DNA of 64,000 nt from contig NZ_CP159837.1 of assembly GCF_040564635.1 (NCBI RefSeq), forward strand, positions 6,745,001-6,809,000. Reading direction: 5' to 3'. Of this stretch, positions 18,605-28,746 are shown piece after piece. This DNA is from Planktothricoides raciborskii GIHE-MW2 (GTDB lineage Bacteria > Cyanobacteriota > Cyanobacteriia > Cyanobacteriales > Laspinemataceae). Position 1 is the first letter of the stretch. The number at the start of each line of letters is the position of its first letter. The notes under the pieces were generated by a model, which worked only from the letters and a program-made list of their open reading frames with translations, did no database searches and was not told where the DNA came from. The translations under genes and the position numbers were made by a program.

Positions 18605-19984
18605 ATGCGCGTTTGCGTCATTGGTACAGGATATGTTGGTTTAGTCACAGGTGTTTGCTTGGCTCATACAGGGCATCATGTGATCTGTGTGGATAACAAC
18701 GAAGAAAAAGTCAAGATGATGAAATCTGGACTGTCCCCGATTTATGAACCGGGACTTTCAGAACTGATGCAGTCATCTACCAGTGCGGGAAGGCTGGAAT
18801 TTACCAGTGATTTAGCCGCTGGGGTAAATCACGGAGAAATTTTATTTATTGCCGTGGGAACTCCACCCTTACCCACGGGAGAAAGCGATACTCGCTATGT
18901 GGAAGCGGTAGCCCGTGGGATTGGTAGTCACCTGCAAAAAGGCTACAAGGTGATTGTGAATAAATCCACGGTGCCGATTGGTTCTGGGGACTGGGTGCGG
19001 ATGATTGTCCTCGATGGACTGGCCGAACGCGAAAAATCTGGCGCTAACGGGGATGAAATCGCCGCTAAATTGGGAATTGAATTTGATGTGGTGAGCAACC
19101 CCGAATTTTTGCGCGAAGGTTCAGCGATTTACGATACGTTTAATCCGGATCGAATTGTCCTCGGTGGCAATAGCCAGCGGGCGCTGAATCTGATGGAAGA
19201 ACTTTATCAACCCCTAATTCAGCGGGAGTTTGGCGAAGATCCTTCGTTGCCTCCAGTGCCGGTGGTGAAAACAGACCTGAGTTCGGCGGAGATGATTAAA
19301 TACGCGGCGAATTCCTTCCTGGCTACGAAGATTAGCTTTATTAATGAGATTGCCAATATTTGCGATCGCGTAGGCGCCGATGTGGTACAAGTCTCCAAAG
19401 GCATTGGCTTAGATTCTCGGATTGGCCCGAAATTCTTACAAGCGGGCATTGGTTGGGGTGGTTCCTGCTTCCCCAAAGATGTCTCGGCGATGATTCACAC
19501 TGCTGACGACTATGGCTATGATGCCAAGCTACTCAAGTCCGCTGTGGAAGTCAACAAACACCAGCGAGTGATTGCGATCGAAAAACTTCAGCATGAACTG
19601 AAAATCCTCAAAGGCAAAACTGTTGGTTTGTTAGGCTTGACCTTTAAACCCGATACCGATGATATGCGCGATGCCCCCGCGTTGAATATTATTGAACAAC
19701 TCAACCGCTTAGGGGCAAAAGTCAAAGCTTATGACCCAATTGTCTCTCAAAGTGGGATTGGTCAAGGACTTTCTGGGGTACTTGTGGAAACCAACGCCGA
19801 ACAACTGGCTTTTGGCTGTGATGCCCTAGTTTTAATTACTGACTGGAACCAGTTCCGGCATTTAGACTATGGGTCGATGGCTAAATCGATGAATAATCCG
19901 GTGATGATTGATGGCCGGAACTTCCTCGATCGCAAGGCCATTGAAGCCGCCGGTTTCCGTTATGTCGGTATTGGTCGATCATAA
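18605..19984 (+). CDS. UDP-glucose 6-dehydrogenase
   Basis: The enzyme oxidises UDP-glucose to UDP-glucuronate with two NAD+ in the cytoplasm, providing precursors for exopolysaccharide and for UDP-xylose. The 459-residue protein has the N-terminal Rossmann motif VCVIGTGYVGLVTG, the central helical region with SSAEMIKYAANSFLATKISF, the catalytic Cys288 in GGSCFPKD, and the C-terminal UDP-binding domain with GLTFKPDTDDMRDAP. ATG 18605 is preferred to ATG 18587 because GAGGAG lies 10 bp before it and the family starts at MRVCVIG. It is downstream of and co-directional with the decarboxylase gene and shares its pathway. A strong hairpin terminator follows. Confidence 0.94.
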   Translation: MRVCVIGTGYVGLVTGVCLAHTGHHVICVDNNEEKVKMMKSGLSPIYEPGLSELMQSSTSAGRLEFTSDLAAGVNHGEILFIAVGTPPLPTGESDTRYVEAVARGIGSHLQKGYKVIVNKSTVPIGSGDWVRMIVLDGLAEREKSGANGDEIAAKLGIEFDVVSNPEFLREGSAIYDTFNPDRIVLGGNSQRALNLMEELYQPLIQREFGEDPSLPPVPVVKTDLSSAEMIKYAANSFLATKISFINEIANICDRVGADVVQVSKGIGLDSRIGPKFLQAGIGWGGSCFPKDVSAMIHTADDYGYDAKLLKSAVEVNKHQRVIAIEKLQHELKILKGKTVGLLGLTFKPDTDDMRDAPALNIIEQLNRLGAKVKAYDPIVSQSGIGQGLSGVLVETNAEQLAFGCDALVLITDWNQFRHLDYGSMAKSMNNPVMIDGRNFLDRKAIEAAGFRYVGIGRS

Positions 19985-20598
19985 CTTTTCTATCCTAGTT
20001 GTGCGTATAGTTGTGAGTACATTTCATCCTAACCTAGAAATATCCAACTAAGAAAAAATGCGGTTAATTCATGTAATTTAATATGCATAAATTAACCGCA
20101 TTTTTATGCTACAATGTTTTCAGAATGATTTGTATGTTCAAAAAGCCATAGGACTTACGGCATAGGAATTACGACATATCGAACAATTAATTTATAGGGG
20201 TTATTTATCAATTATTTGTTAAGTTTATTTTAAAAAAATAAATATGTTTGAGTTAATAAAAAAAATCCATTCAATTATTTAAATTGAATTTAATTAAACA
20301 GGCAAAAATTAACGGGTAAATATTGACTTAACTTTACCTGGAAACATAAGCAAAATCACCAATCATGTCAAAAATTAAAAATTAAAAATTAACAATTAAC
20401 AATTAATAATTAACACTCGATTTTAGAACCAACGAACTTGTCAAAGCCTATAGGATCGGGCGATCGCTCTCGCGGCGCGGATGCGCTTTCGCCCCAGAAA
20501 AGAATCCGGTGGCAGACGCAATCAGGCAAAACTAGGTTACACTGGCTTCAGGAAAATTTTGATCACCTGTCAGGCAGACACTATCTCCACGGCAAGCA
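19985..20598. other. AT-rich spacer after the UDP-sugar genes
   Basis: Apart from the terminator at 20053-20106 the stretch shows only AT-rich sequence with AAAAATTAACAATTAAC-type simple repeats around 20368-20415 and no supported gene. Confidence 0.6.
20053..20106 (+). terminator. Terminator of the UDP-glucose dehydrogenase gene
   Basis: Perfect 16-bp arms AAAAATGCGGTTAATT (20054-20069) and its complement (20090-20105), ending in a T-run on the plus strand and, by symmetry, an A-run upstream, which makes it able to work in both directions. Confidence 0.75.
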
Positions 20599-22746
20599 AT
20601 GGATTACTGGGAATTTCTCATACAAAAAGAGGGCGATCGCTCCTGGCTACCTCTAGAAACCGCTGATGTGGAAATTTTAGAAGGTAGATATCGGCTGGTT
20701 GCGCGATCGAGTCGGCACAACGTGCCCGTAGAAATTAGGATTACCCATCAAACTCCCCCGGAAGAATTCCCGCCAAAACGTCGAGTCCAAAAACGAACCA
20801 ATCGCACCAGTCCCGAAGGATTAATGGTGGTCATTCCATTTATGCGCTTCAAACCGGGCATTTGGGAACTGCGCTGTGTCGGTGACGTAAACCCCGATGG
20901 CCAGGAAGAAACCTGGCAAGAATCCGTGCGTTTACAGGTCTTACCCATTGATGAAGATGCAGAACTGGACGTTCGCGGAGCGGTGCGGAAGCACTTAGAT
21001 TTAGAACCAACACAGCCCCCCACCTTCTTATCTGAACCGGCTCCCACCCAGGGGACAAATCAAACTATCCATCAGCCAGAAACAGCCCCAAGCAGCAACG
21101 GTGAAGACTCATCCTTTGATTCCACTGCCGATCCAGAACCCAGCCCATCATCTGGGAAACCTCCCGCGCCCCAAGTTCAAAATTTTTTGGCAGCCCCAGG
21201 AGTCAAATTGACCCTAGCGCGTCAGTCCTATATCGTCAATTGCGGCGAACGGTTTACCCTCTCTGGTCGAATTGAGGCCGATACCACCGAGCAAGGCGAG
21301 TTTGTGGTTACAGGTCAACTGCACATTGGTTTACGCAATCCGGAAACCGGCAAATGGTTAGCCGAAGTACAGCAACCCTTATTTGCCCAAAAGCTACCAG
21401 TACCCTTTTCCTGTGACGTGGATATTCCCTTAAAGTGCAACACCAGTTTACTTTTAGGAGAAGTCAACCTCTATGCACCCGCAGAATCAAATCAACAGGA
21501 TGCCCCTGTGTCCTTAGCCAGTGCATCGTTTTCCATTACAGCCGATGTCAATCAGTTGATGGAAGAAATTTCTGATAATTTAATCGAGGAAGAACTCTTA
21601 GACTTATCCAGAGAATCGACCATTAAACATAATTTAACGAGGATTGATGAAGCTTTTTTAAATATCGTAGAAACCCTGAAAAATCCTGAACCCATATCAT
21701 TTCAACGGGTGAAAAAACCGGCAATTCCCCCCAAAATAGACCTACCATTGCCGCCGGATCAACCTTCACCATTTAAATCGATTGAATTTCCGGTGTTTGC
21801 TCGTCAACCACAGTTTCCGGTGAAAAATCAGAATCCTCCAGAGGATCCGGCTCAGTCTCCTGACCCAGAACCGGAGCCGGAATTGCCCGCAGAGAAAACT
21901 GCCGAGGCGACCAATGTGATTGACTTTACGAAAAAAATTCAGCAAAAAGCCAAACAAAAAGATCAATCTCTTGAGTCTTTTTCGTCAGATAGTCTGACAA
22001 TTTCCCCGGAACCTTCTACCCCAGAACCTCGCAAACCTTCTTTGTTAGAAACAGCTTTTCAAAAGCTAAATTTACAACAAAGATTTTTCTCTCGCCTCAA
22101 TGCTTTGGCGAGTGATGATGAGTTATCTGAATGGTTAAAGAGTCATTTTTCTGAGCTAGAAAGTCCCCAAGCTGAGGAACATCCGGTGGCCGATCGAATG
22201 GGGGTGGAAAATCCGCCAGAAGAGGAGATCGACTCTGAAGTTGAAGAGGAGGAGATCGACTCTGAAGATCAAGAGATTGTGGTGGATGATGAACTGGAAA
22301 CGGAAGTCACTAGCCAAACTCAGCTTTCCGTGGGCGACAAGAAAGCCAATCTGTCGAGTGTGGGATTACTTTTGCCCGAAGATGAACCCGTACCCAACCC
22401 ACACCTGGAGTTGCCACCAGGGGAATTAATCGCCGGTCGTCCGGTAAAGTTGCTGGTGCTATTGCCAGAACTGGAACCCCGCATTTATGTGAAATTATGG
22501 CTGCATGACCGGCAAACTCGCACTCTGCTGGATGGCCCGCACTGGATTACGGATTTTTGGGCTACGGGAATGGGGGATATGGAGGCAACGATGCAGTTGC
22601 TGATTCCTTATGGGACAGTAGAAATTGAGCTTACGGCGATCGCGGTGGAAATGCAGACGGAACGAGAAAGCCATAAAGTCACATTATCTTGTCCCGTGGC
22701 CCCGCCAACTCCTCCGTCTTTACCATTGGATAATCCTCAGAATTAA
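20599..22746 (+). CDS. Large cyanobacterial protein of unknown function
   Basis: The gene codes for 715 residues. The N-terminal 115 residues form a beta-rich module (LETADVEILEGRYRLVARSS, FKPGIWELRCVGDV) that looks like an immunoglobulin-like or stress-sensing fold; residues about 200-320 look like a second beta domain; 320-560 is Pro/Glu-rich with low complexity and a short duplicated acidic stretch (EEIDSEVEEEEIDSEDQEI); and the C-terminal 110 residues form a third beta domain (PGELIAGRPVKLLVLLPELE). There is no signal peptide. I do not recognise a family with known function. ATG 20599 has no strong ribosome binding site. The downstream gene is convergent. Confidence 0.75.
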   Translation: MDYWEFLIQKEGDRSWLPLETADVEILEGRYRLVARSSRHNVPVEIRITHQTPPEEFPPKRRVQKRTNRTSPEGLMVVIPFMRFKPGIWELRCVGDVNPDGQEETWQESVRLQVLPIDEDAELDVRGAVRKHLDLEPTQPPTFLSEPAPTQGTNQTIHQPETAPSSNGEDSSFDSTADPEPSPSSGKPPAPQVQNFLAAPGVKLTLARQSYIVNCGERFTLSGRIEADTTEQGEFVVTGQLHIGLRNPETGKWLAEVQQPLFAQKLPVPFSCDVDIPLKCNTSLLLGEVNLYAPAESNQQDAPVSLASASFSITADVNQLMEEISDNLIEEELLDLSRESTIKHNLTRIDEAFLNIVETLKNPEPISFQRVKKPAIPPKIDLPLPPDQPSPFKSIEFPVFARQPQFPVKNQNPPEDPAQSPDPEPEPELPAEKTAEATNVIDFTKKIQQKAKQKDQSLESFSSDSLTISPEPSTPEPRKPSLLETAFQKLNLQQRFFSRLNALASDDELSEWLKSHFSELESPQAEEHPVADRMGVENPPEEEIDSEVEEEEIDSEDQEIVVDDELETEVTSQTQLSVGDKKANLSSVGLLLPEDEPVPNPHLELPPGELIAGRPVKLLVLLPELEPRIYVKLWLHDRQTRTLLDGPHWITDFWATGMGDMEATMQLLIPYGTVEIELTAIAVEMQTERESHKVTLSCPVAPPTPPSLPLDNPQN

Positions 22747-22898
22747 CCGTTCGCGGAGCGCTATCGCGGCGCGGATGCGCTTAGGATTACGGCAATTCCA
22801 AACAATATGGCGAGATTGCTACGCAACGCGCTCGCGATCGCTCCACATGGGCGATCGCTCTAAACAAATTTGCTCCCGGTAGATTTTAAAATATTGCT
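22747..22898. repeat. Repeat-rich gap with GCG palindromes
   Basis: The gap between convergent genes carries a copy of the repeat CGCGGCGCGGATGCGCTT, also present at about 20472-20490, plus three HIP1-like sites. No gene. Confidence 0.5.
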
Positions 22899-24167
22899 TT
22901 AGATCGCCCCATGCAACTGCAAAGTTTGGTGCAATTCCACTAACCGACGCCATTGGTCTTGTCTGAGCACTTCCCAATTATTGCCAAAACCGGATGCCTC
23001 GAGAACTCCGGTTTCGGGGTTAACAAAACTCATCACACGAGCTTCTAACACGGCATTAATTCCTTGATTACCCCTGGCGCGAGCCTTTTTTAAATTCTCC
23101 ACATAGCTCATCCCCGCTGCCGGTGCTTGGTTCAACAAATCCGCACCCGCAACCAACTCCAGGGCGGAAAGCTTAACATTCTGCTCTTGAGCTTGACCCA
23201 GGATCGTTTCCACCTGCCTCTGCAATCGTCTAAGCTGACGCCAATCAGCCTGTCTCGGTGTAGGTGCTCCATGTTGGTAACTGAAAGTCCCCAAATTATT
23301 TGCGCCATTCCCCGGATCTGTATGACCCCAATAGCTTGAATTTAACTGACCGCTGGCCGTGACTGTTCCTTCGGCTGTCCCAATCGCCAGCACCCCAGGA
23401 GCATCAGGAGTCGCAAATAACTCAAACAGCACATTATTTTCCGACCAATCTGTCGGAATAATTTCATGGGAATTTGTTTCTGAAGTGGCTTGTGGCTGCG
23501 GCATCGGAGGCAGTTCCCGATATGGAACCACAACAGGTGTGGTTTGTGGCTGCGGCATCGGAGGCAGTTCCCGATAGGGAACCACAACCGGGCTGCTTGC
23601 TGGTTTCTGGCTATCCAGAGAATTAGTTTCTGGTTGAGAATCTGAAACTGTATGGGGTTTTTCCACCGACCCAGATGGATTTGGGGACTCAGACTGCGGA
23701 GATTTTAGCGGGGTAGATTTTGGGGCATCTTTTTCTGGTAGAGGGTTTTTACCCGGTGTTAATTCCGGGAGTTCTGGTTTGGATCTATCGGCAACCGGGG
23801 TTGTTGCTGATGGAACTGCGGATAACTTTTGTCCGGGGTTCGTTGAACTCGTGGCACTGTTTTTTCCCGCCGATATCTCTGCCGAGGATAATTCTTGTTT
23901 TTGCTCAACTTTTGGCTCGACAGAATTATTTTTTTCCGCCGCAATTTTCACTGATGGTTGAATAATTGCCGATTCGGTTTGAGATTTATCCGAACCACGA
24001 GCAGTGGTCAAACTACTGAATACTTTAGTTTTTTCAACATTAGGCTGGCTGGCAGTCTGCCCATGTCCATCGGCTGATAAAGTTGTCAACCCTTGAGCCG
24101 TAGCCACAAGGGTGACGATCGCGATCGCTGGAATTAGACCAAATTTAAGTATATGACTTTGACTCAT
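22899..24167 (-). CDS. Membrane-anchored or exported protein of unknown function with a conserved C-terminal domain
   Basis: The 422-residue protein begins with a membrane/signal helix (FGLIPAIAIVTLVATAQGL), has about 200 residues of Ser/Pro/Glu-rich linker including a duplicated VVVPYRELPPMPQPQ, and ends in a globular domain of about 180 residues with VLAIGTAEGTVTASG, YWGHTDPGNGANNLGTF and SYQHGAPTPRQADWRQL. That C-terminal domain looks familiar from other cyanobacterial proteins but no function is known to me; the helical remainder could resemble a lysozyme-like or scaffold fold. ATG 24167 is chosen over an upstream TTG because the hydrophobic segment then sits near the N-terminus. Confidence 0.7.
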   Translation of the reverse strand: MSQSHILKFGLIPAIAIVTLVATAQGLTTLSADGHGQTASQPNVEKTKVFSSLTTARGSDKSQTESAIIQPSVKIAAEKNNSVEPKVEQKQELSSAEISAGKNSATSSTNPGQKLSAVPSATTPVADRSKPELPELTPGKNPLPEKDAPKSTPLKSPQSESPNPSGSVEKPHTVSDSQPETNSLDSQKPASSPVVVPYRELPPMPQPQTTPVVVPYRELPPMPQPQATSETNSHEIIPTDWSENNVLFELFATPDAPGVLAIGTAEGTVTASGQLNSSYWGHTDPGNGANNLGTFSYQHGAPTPRQADWRQLRRLQRQVETILGQAQEQNVKLSALELVAGADLLNQAPAAGMSYVENLKKARARGNQGINAVLEARVMSFVNPETGVLEASGFGNNWEVLRQDQWRRLVELHQTLQLHGAI

Positions 24168-24325
24168 TCGACTCAATTTAAATCTCCATTTCTTTTTTCT
24201 ATATAAAAGCAATTAGCTATTACTTAAGATTTAGAAAAATACATTCCGAATCCTCTCATTATGACTACGGAGAAAAACCATAAGGTTTCCTCAACCGCCA
24301 ATCCGGTATAGATAGTTAGGGCGAA

Positions 24326-25000
24326 TTATTTTTTAATTGTTGATGGTTTTTCTGCTCCTGATGTTTCTGTTCCTGATTTTTTGGCGCCGGATGGTTCTGA
24401 GGCTGGTGTTTCGGCATCAGTCACCGGATTGATAAATTTTTGTGCCGAGGATTCTTGGGGTGATGGATTCGAGATCGCACTCAAAGCACTGACTGCGGCA
24501 ATCAACAGGGCAATATAACTCAGGTATAAATGAAAACGGGTGAAGTAAAATCCCTGAAATGTCCAGAAATGGTTCCGTTGTGACACAGGGGCGATCGCCT
24601 CATCTGGAGGTAAAGAATCCGCCAGTTTAGCCCCATCGAAGCCCAGGTAATCGCCAATCCGCCGTACAAACCCTTGGACGTAGATTTTCTCCGGCAATCG
24701 CTTGAAGTCCCCTTTTTCCAAAGCTTGGATTGTATGCAATGGCACGAGGGTTTGGGCATGAAGCTGATAGACAGAAATTCCCTGGGCTGTGCGGATTTCC
24801 GCGAATTCTCGACCAATTTCACGGAGGCGATCTTCCCAGGTCATTGGTCCCCTGTGCCGAGGAATTTCCGTTTGACGATCATTGGTAGAATATACTTCAG
24901 TTTCCTCGGAGATGCTAGTTTGATTGACCGATGAGTCAACAAACGTTGTATCTGATAAGGAATTGGGTAATAAACTGAATCGGATATTTGCTTCTGACAT
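24326..25000 (-). CDS. RodZ-like helix-turn-helix membrane protein
   Basis: The 224-residue protein has an N-terminal cytoplasmic HTH of the RodZ type (residues about 57-130: LREIGREFAEIRTAQGISVY, QALEKGDFKRLPEKIYVQGF, VRRIGDYLGFDG), one transmembrane helix (YLSYIALLIAAVSALSAIS) and a short low-complexity Ser/Glu/Lys tail. RodZ links the MreB cytoskeleton to the membrane and sets rod shape; the cyanobacterial short forms lack the large periplasmic beta domain, as here. The start ATG 25000 is unambiguous. It may equally be annotated as a membrane-bound HTH regulator of unknown target. Confidence 0.75.
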   Translation of the reverse strand: MSEANIRFSLLPNSLSDTTFVDSSVNQTSISEETEVYSTNDRQTEIPRHRGPMTWEDRLREIGREFAEIRTAQGISVYQLHAQTLVPLHTIQALEKGDFKRLPEKIYVQGFVRRIGDYLGFDGAKLADSLPPDEAIAPVSQRNHFWTFQGFYFTRFHLYLSYIALLIAAVSALSAISNPSPQESSAQKFINPVTDAETPASEPSGAKKSGTETSGAEKPSTIKK

Positions 25001-25246
25001 AACTGGTCTATATATATTTTTAGATGACAGCGTTGCATGAAGTTATGTTAACTGTCAAGGGTGTAATCACTGATAACAAACAGCCAACTTTTTTCAGCAA
25101 ACCTTGACAGACATCAACAGATTTGCACAGATTTGCGTGGCTGGACTTAAGGTTCTTCAGGATCGCAAATCGTCAGAGATTGGAACGACCTCCAAGATTT
25201 AGTCATTTTTTTTGCTTGATTCTTGATCAGAAATTAGGGCGTGTCA

Positions 25247-25638
25247 TCAATTAAGCCAAATGACAGAAGCGATGAGATAAATTGCTCCTAAAAAATTACG
25301 AGCAGTCTTATCATAACGAGTTGCAATCGCTCTATATTGCTTCAGACGGGCAAAAAAGTTCTCAATTAAATGACGGGCTTTATAAAGCTCTTTGTCATAT
25401 GGGTAAGAGACTGTGCGATTCCCTTTTGAGGGAATCACCGCCTCACATTTTTTGGCGGAAGATATCGCTTTCGAACTCGCTCATCTGCATCATATGCTTT
25501 GTCTGCTAAAACTGCCTCCGCTTCTATCTCTGGTAACAAGACATCCGCTCCCTCTAAGTCATGGGCTTGCCCCGCAGTTAAATGAAATCCGGTCGGATTC
25601 CCCAGTGCATCACAAGTGGCATGAATCTTAGTGCTCAA
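25247..25638 (-). pseudogene. IS5-family transposase orfB, frameshifted
   Basis: This half holds the second and third DDE catalytic residues: LADKAYDADERVR (Asp) and ARHLIENFFARLKQYRAIAT (Glu). The frame GGLSTKIHATCDALGNPTGF continues from orfA after a -1 slip. Around 25470-25485 it shifts frame again: one frame ends RKRYLPPKNVRR at 25435, while the homologous continuation (CEAVIPSKGNRTVSYPYDKE) is in another frame down to 25247. Because functional relatives are continuous here, I read this as a disabling mutation. Confidence 0.75.
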
Positions 25639-26006
25639 CCCCCCTTTGCTACGTCCAATGGCTTGGTCTTCTCCCCCTTTTTTTCCGCCCCGGCACTGTG
25701 TTGATGGGCTCGCACAATCGTACTATCAATCATGGCATATTCATCATCCGCATCTTCTGCCAGTAACTGGAAGATATTCTCCCACACCCCAGAACGACAC
25801 CAACGACTAAATCGAGTGTGAATCACCCTAAAATCACCAAATCTGTCGGGTAAATCACGCCAAGGAATACCGGCACGATAGCGATAGAGAACTGCTTCAA
25901 CAAAGAGACGATTATCTTTGGCCGTAACTCCGACATGTCCTTTTCTGCCCGGAAGCAGAGGCTCAATTTTTTCCCATTGGTCGTCTCTGAGAGCGTAACG
26001 GCGCAT
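25635..26006 (-). CDS. IS5-family transposase orfA
   Basis: The 123-residue frame has the N-terminal DUF4096-type domain of IS5 transposases (MRRYALRDDQWEKIEPLLPG, YRYRAGIPWRDLPDRFG) and the first catalytic Asp in MIDSTIVRAHQHS. Near its end lies the heptamer A-AAA-AAG (complement of 25677-25683), followed by a G-run; a -1 slip there joins the frame to orfB, giving ...GGEDQAIGRSKGGLSTK. Without slippage the frame ends shortly after. Confidence 0.85.
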   Translation of the reverse strand: MRRYALRDDQWEKIEPLLPGRKGHVGVTAKDNRLFVEAVLYRYRAGIPWRDLPDRFGDFRVIHTRFSRWCRSGVWENIFQLLAEDADDEYAMIDSTIVRAHQHSAGAEKKGEKTKPLDVAKGG

Positions 26007-26331
26007 AATTCACCTGATGATCTAAAAAGTTTTCTGCTTCTACCTCTGCATTTCTCCTGCTTTTTGTCAAGTCTTCCAATTGATGACACGCCCTAGTTAT
26101 TACTAATTAGTTATTGGTTGTTTCGCTCCCATAACCACGAATCCATAACCAATCAAAGCGGATATATCGAATTTGCATCTCGATCGCCCACCGACGGCTG
26201 AGTCGCATCCCTGATTCATGCTCTATTGAAATATAACACTCTGGTTATCTTCATTATGCAACTGATTTGTATGCAAAAATCATAAAATATTCTGAAATTT
26301 ATCTTGACTCTAAAACCGACTATTTTGCCTT

Positions 26332-26529
26332 ATGACTCAATTTAACAAGTCTGAAACTTTCATTTGGTTTTGCTGGTTTGGTTGTTTACTGCTGATTACC
26401 CTGTTTGTTTGGGTGCTTCGGGGGTTACAAATTCTGCCTTTCCTCTCATCAGGGGTGATTTGGGTGTTGTTGCTGTTATCAATGGGTCTGGGAGCGATCG
26501 CTCTTTTTTCGGCCACCAAACGCTATTAA
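26332..26529 (+). CDS. Small membrane protein with two helices
   Basis: Sixty-five residues with two hydrophobic segments (FIWFCWFGCLLLITLFVWVL and SGVIWVLLLLSMGLGAIALF) separated by a short loop and ending in a basic ATKRY. It looks like one of the short two-helix membrane proteins common in cyanobacteria. No clear ribosome binding site lies before ATG 26332, and function is unknown. The helical-hairpin pattern and lack of interruption argue for a real gene. Confidence 0.5.
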   Translation: MTQFNKSETFIWFCWFGCLLLITLFVWVLRGLQILPFLSSGVIWVLLLLSMGLGAIALFSATKRY

Positions 26530-26597
26530 TATTTTTGGTTAATATTTTTTCCTGGGACTCATTCTTGGCTCTAAAATTGAGAAAATCATGGCACAAA

Positions 26598-26710
26598 TAA
26601 TGTGCATGATTGTTGATTGTTGATTGTTATTGGTTATTTGTTGATTGAAAAAATATTAATTATTAAATGTTGGCAATCAACAATCAACAATCAACAATCA
26701 ACAATCAACC
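26598..26710. repeat. Inverted arrays of a GATTGTT unit
   Basis: GATTGTT units (about 26608-26645) are followed by the complementary AACAATC units (about 26671-26710), so the whole can form a long hairpin. The same 7-nt unit is arrayed at 40858-40922 and 41174-41200. Confidence 0.7.
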
Positions 26711-26786
26711 ATTACTAATTTTCCATTCGTCTTTAAAGCGGTAAAATCTTTCTAAAAGCTCTTTAAACTCTTAAATTTCCCCGGTT

Positions 26787-27365
26787 ATGAGTCAGGATAT
26801 CGCCCAATGGTTAGCGGAAATTAAATCTTTACAACAACAAGTTGCTCAACTACAACAAGAGTATGAGGAGGCGCAATCGCGAATTGATCGCTGGAGAGAA
26901 TTGTATAACCAAGAAGCGGAACAGCGGCGGAAAGAAACTAAGGTCTACCAAGACAGGATCGATACTTTACAATCAGAAATCCAATTGTTGAAACAGGGGG
27001 GAAAATCTCCAGAGGAGCGAGCAGCCACTGAGCGGCAGCTTTGGCAGGAGTTAAACCGTCTGGAAACTGACGAAATTAAACAGAAACTCTTGGAGGCGAT
27101 CGCCCAAATCGACCAAGGCAAAGCAGAAGCGGAGCGACTGCGGGAAGCCCTCAGGCAAGAGCAAATCGCTCACGAGCAAACCCGCAAAAGTCTAACCACA
27201 GCCTTGGGTGATACGGTAGAACTGTTGACCCAAGCCACTGTTGCCGCAAAGAAGAAACGTCCAGAACCAACGCTCCCCGGATCTTCTGTTCCTGCCAGCG
27301 ATCGGCCTGCCACTGCTTTGGAGTCGGTTAAAAGCCCATTGCTTCAGCTACCGCCTTTAGATTAG
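26787..27365 (+). CDS. Coiled-coil protein of unknown function
   Basis: The 192-residue protein is a coiled coil over residues 1-75 and about 80-155, with heptads such as [19 protein letters not shown] and [15 protein letters not shown], and a Pro/Ser-rich tail. There is no signal or membrane segment. It belongs to a group of short coiled-coil proteins in cyanobacteria without known role. Its 3' end overlaps the 3' end of the convergent thrC by 38 bp. Confidence 0.7.
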   Translation: MSQDIAQWLAEIKSLQQQVAQLQQEYEEAQSRIDRWRELYNQEAEQRRKETKVYQDRIDTLQSEIQLLKQGGKSPEERAATERQLWQELNRLETDEIKQKLLEAIAQIDQGKAEAERLREALRQEQIAHEQTRKSLTTALGDTVELLTQATVAAKKKRPEPTLPGSSVPASDRPATALESVKSPLLQLPPLD

Positions 27366-28461
27366 GTTCAATACCTTGTTTAAAGGAATTGTTATTGCTG
27401 TGCTTGATGGCGGTATCAGGATCTTTGAGTCCGTTGCCCGTCAGGACACAAACAATGGTCGCCCCTTGAGGCACTTGGTCTTTGACTTTGAGTAAGCCAG
27501 CCACCGATGCCGCCGATGCGGGTTCGCAAAAGACTCCTTCTTGGCAAGCCAAGAGGCGATAAGCTTCTAAAATTTCGGCGTCCGTGACGATGTTAAATTC
27601 ACCTTTGCTTGATTGTTGCGCCGCCACAGCCTGTTGCCAACTGGCGGGGTTGCCAATCCGAATCGCCGTGGCGATGGTTTCTGGATGTGCTACGGGAGCC
27701 CCGTTGACAATGGGCGCTGCTCCTGCCGCTTGAAATCCCATCATTCGCGGGAGGCGATCGCTTTTCCCTAGTTGATGATATTGACAAAAACCCATCCAGT
27801 AGGCGGTGATGTTGCCTGCATTGCCCACGGGAATGCAAAGCCAGTCGGGAGCATCACCCAAAGCGTCCACCAATTCAAAAGCCCCTGTTTTCTGACCTTC
27901 CAGGCGATAGGGATTGACGGAATTAACCAGGGTGACTGGGTAATCATTGGCCATATCCCGCACAAATTGTAATGCTTGGTCAAAATTTCCTTTAATCGCG
28001 AGCACTTCAGCGCCATAAAGTAGAGCTTGGGCTAATTTTCCTAAAGCCACATAGCCATCGGGAATCACCACAAAAGCCCGCATTCCACCCCGTCGGGCGT
28101 AAGCGGCTGCGGCTGCGGAAGTATTGCCGGTACTGGCGCAGATGACTGCTTTGGCTCCGGCTTCTTTGGCTTTGGAAATGGCCATCGTCATGCCTCGGTC
28201 TTTGAAGCTGCCGGTGGGATTGAGGCCATCATATTTGACAAACACTTTTACTTGCTTGCCAATGATTTCGGCAATCGTTGGCACGGGAATCAGTGGGGTG
28301 TTGCCTTCTTTTAAGGTGACTACCGGCGTGTTTTCACTCACCGGCAGATACGGGCGATAGGCTTCAATTAAACCTGGCCATGCGGAATGCGCTGATGTGG
28401 CACCAGCGCCGGATTTAGAAGTAGATACGTTAGATTCAGTCGTAGATAAACTCAGGGTCAC
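27328..28461 (-). CDS. thrC: Threonine synthase
   Basis: ThrC converts O-phosphohomoserine to threonine with PLP, the last step of threonine synthesis. The 377-residue protein shows the short (class I-like) form typical of cyanobacteria: [12 protein letters not shown], the PLP lysine K87 in [30 protein letters not shown], and [17 protein letters not shown] that binds the PLP phosphate. The likely start is GTG 28461, as homology runs to the N-terminus and no in-frame ATG lies upstream. Confidence 0.93.
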   Translation of the reverse strand: MTLSLSTTESNVSTSKSGAGATSAHSAWPGLIEAYRPYLPVSENTPVVTLKEGNTPLIPVPTIAEIIGKQVKVFVKYDGLNPTGSFKDRGMTMAISKAKEAGAKAVICASTGNTSAAAAAYARRGGMRAFVVIPDGYVALGKLAQALLYGAEVLAIKGNFDQALQFVRDMANDYPVTLVNSVNPYRLEGQKTGAFELVDALGDAPDWLCIPVGNAGNITAYWMGFCQYHQLGKSDRLPRMMGFQAAGAAPIVNGAPVAHPETIATAIRIGNPASWQQAVAAQQSSKGEFNIVTDAEILEAYRLLACQEGVFCEPASAASVAGLLKVKDQVPQGATIVCVLTGNGLKDPDTAIKHSNNNSFKQGIEPNLKAVAEAMGF

Positions 28462-28746
28462 TGTAGTTCATGTTGGGGGTCGAATTCACATAGACTTGGA
28501 TACAATCGAAGTCTATTTTTAGTGTACCGCGATCGCGGGCGTTCTCCCTTGGATCTGGCGTAAAAATTAGGATAAATTTTATAATTTACATTTTTGCAAC
28601 ATTTATTTTATATTTTTTTGCCCGGTTTCCCCTGAAGCCTGGGGCAAAGAATTTGGCAAAATGACAAATTTGTTGCACAATGTTTCGCGGATCGCTGTAG
28701 AATATTTAACTATTGTAAATAAGTAAAAATTACTATTAAAACGCAA

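Larger units (their letters stand above)
25237..26093 (-). mobile_element. IS5-family insertion sequence (IS427-group type)
   Basis: The 857-bp element has near-terminal 16-bp inverted repeats (GGGCGTGTCATCAATT at the left end and its complement at the right) and is flanked on both sides by TA, consistent with a TA target duplication. It contains two overlapping transposase frames on the minus strand joined by a -1 slippage heptamer, as in the IS427 group. It landed in an intergenic spacer. A second frameshift in orfB indicates that this copy is inactive. Confidence 0.88.

Noticed and set aside
24841-25038. 65-codon frame overlapping the RodZ-like gene
   Set aside because: It lies mostly within the RodZ-like frame on the same strand, has no family features, and the HTH frame is clear.
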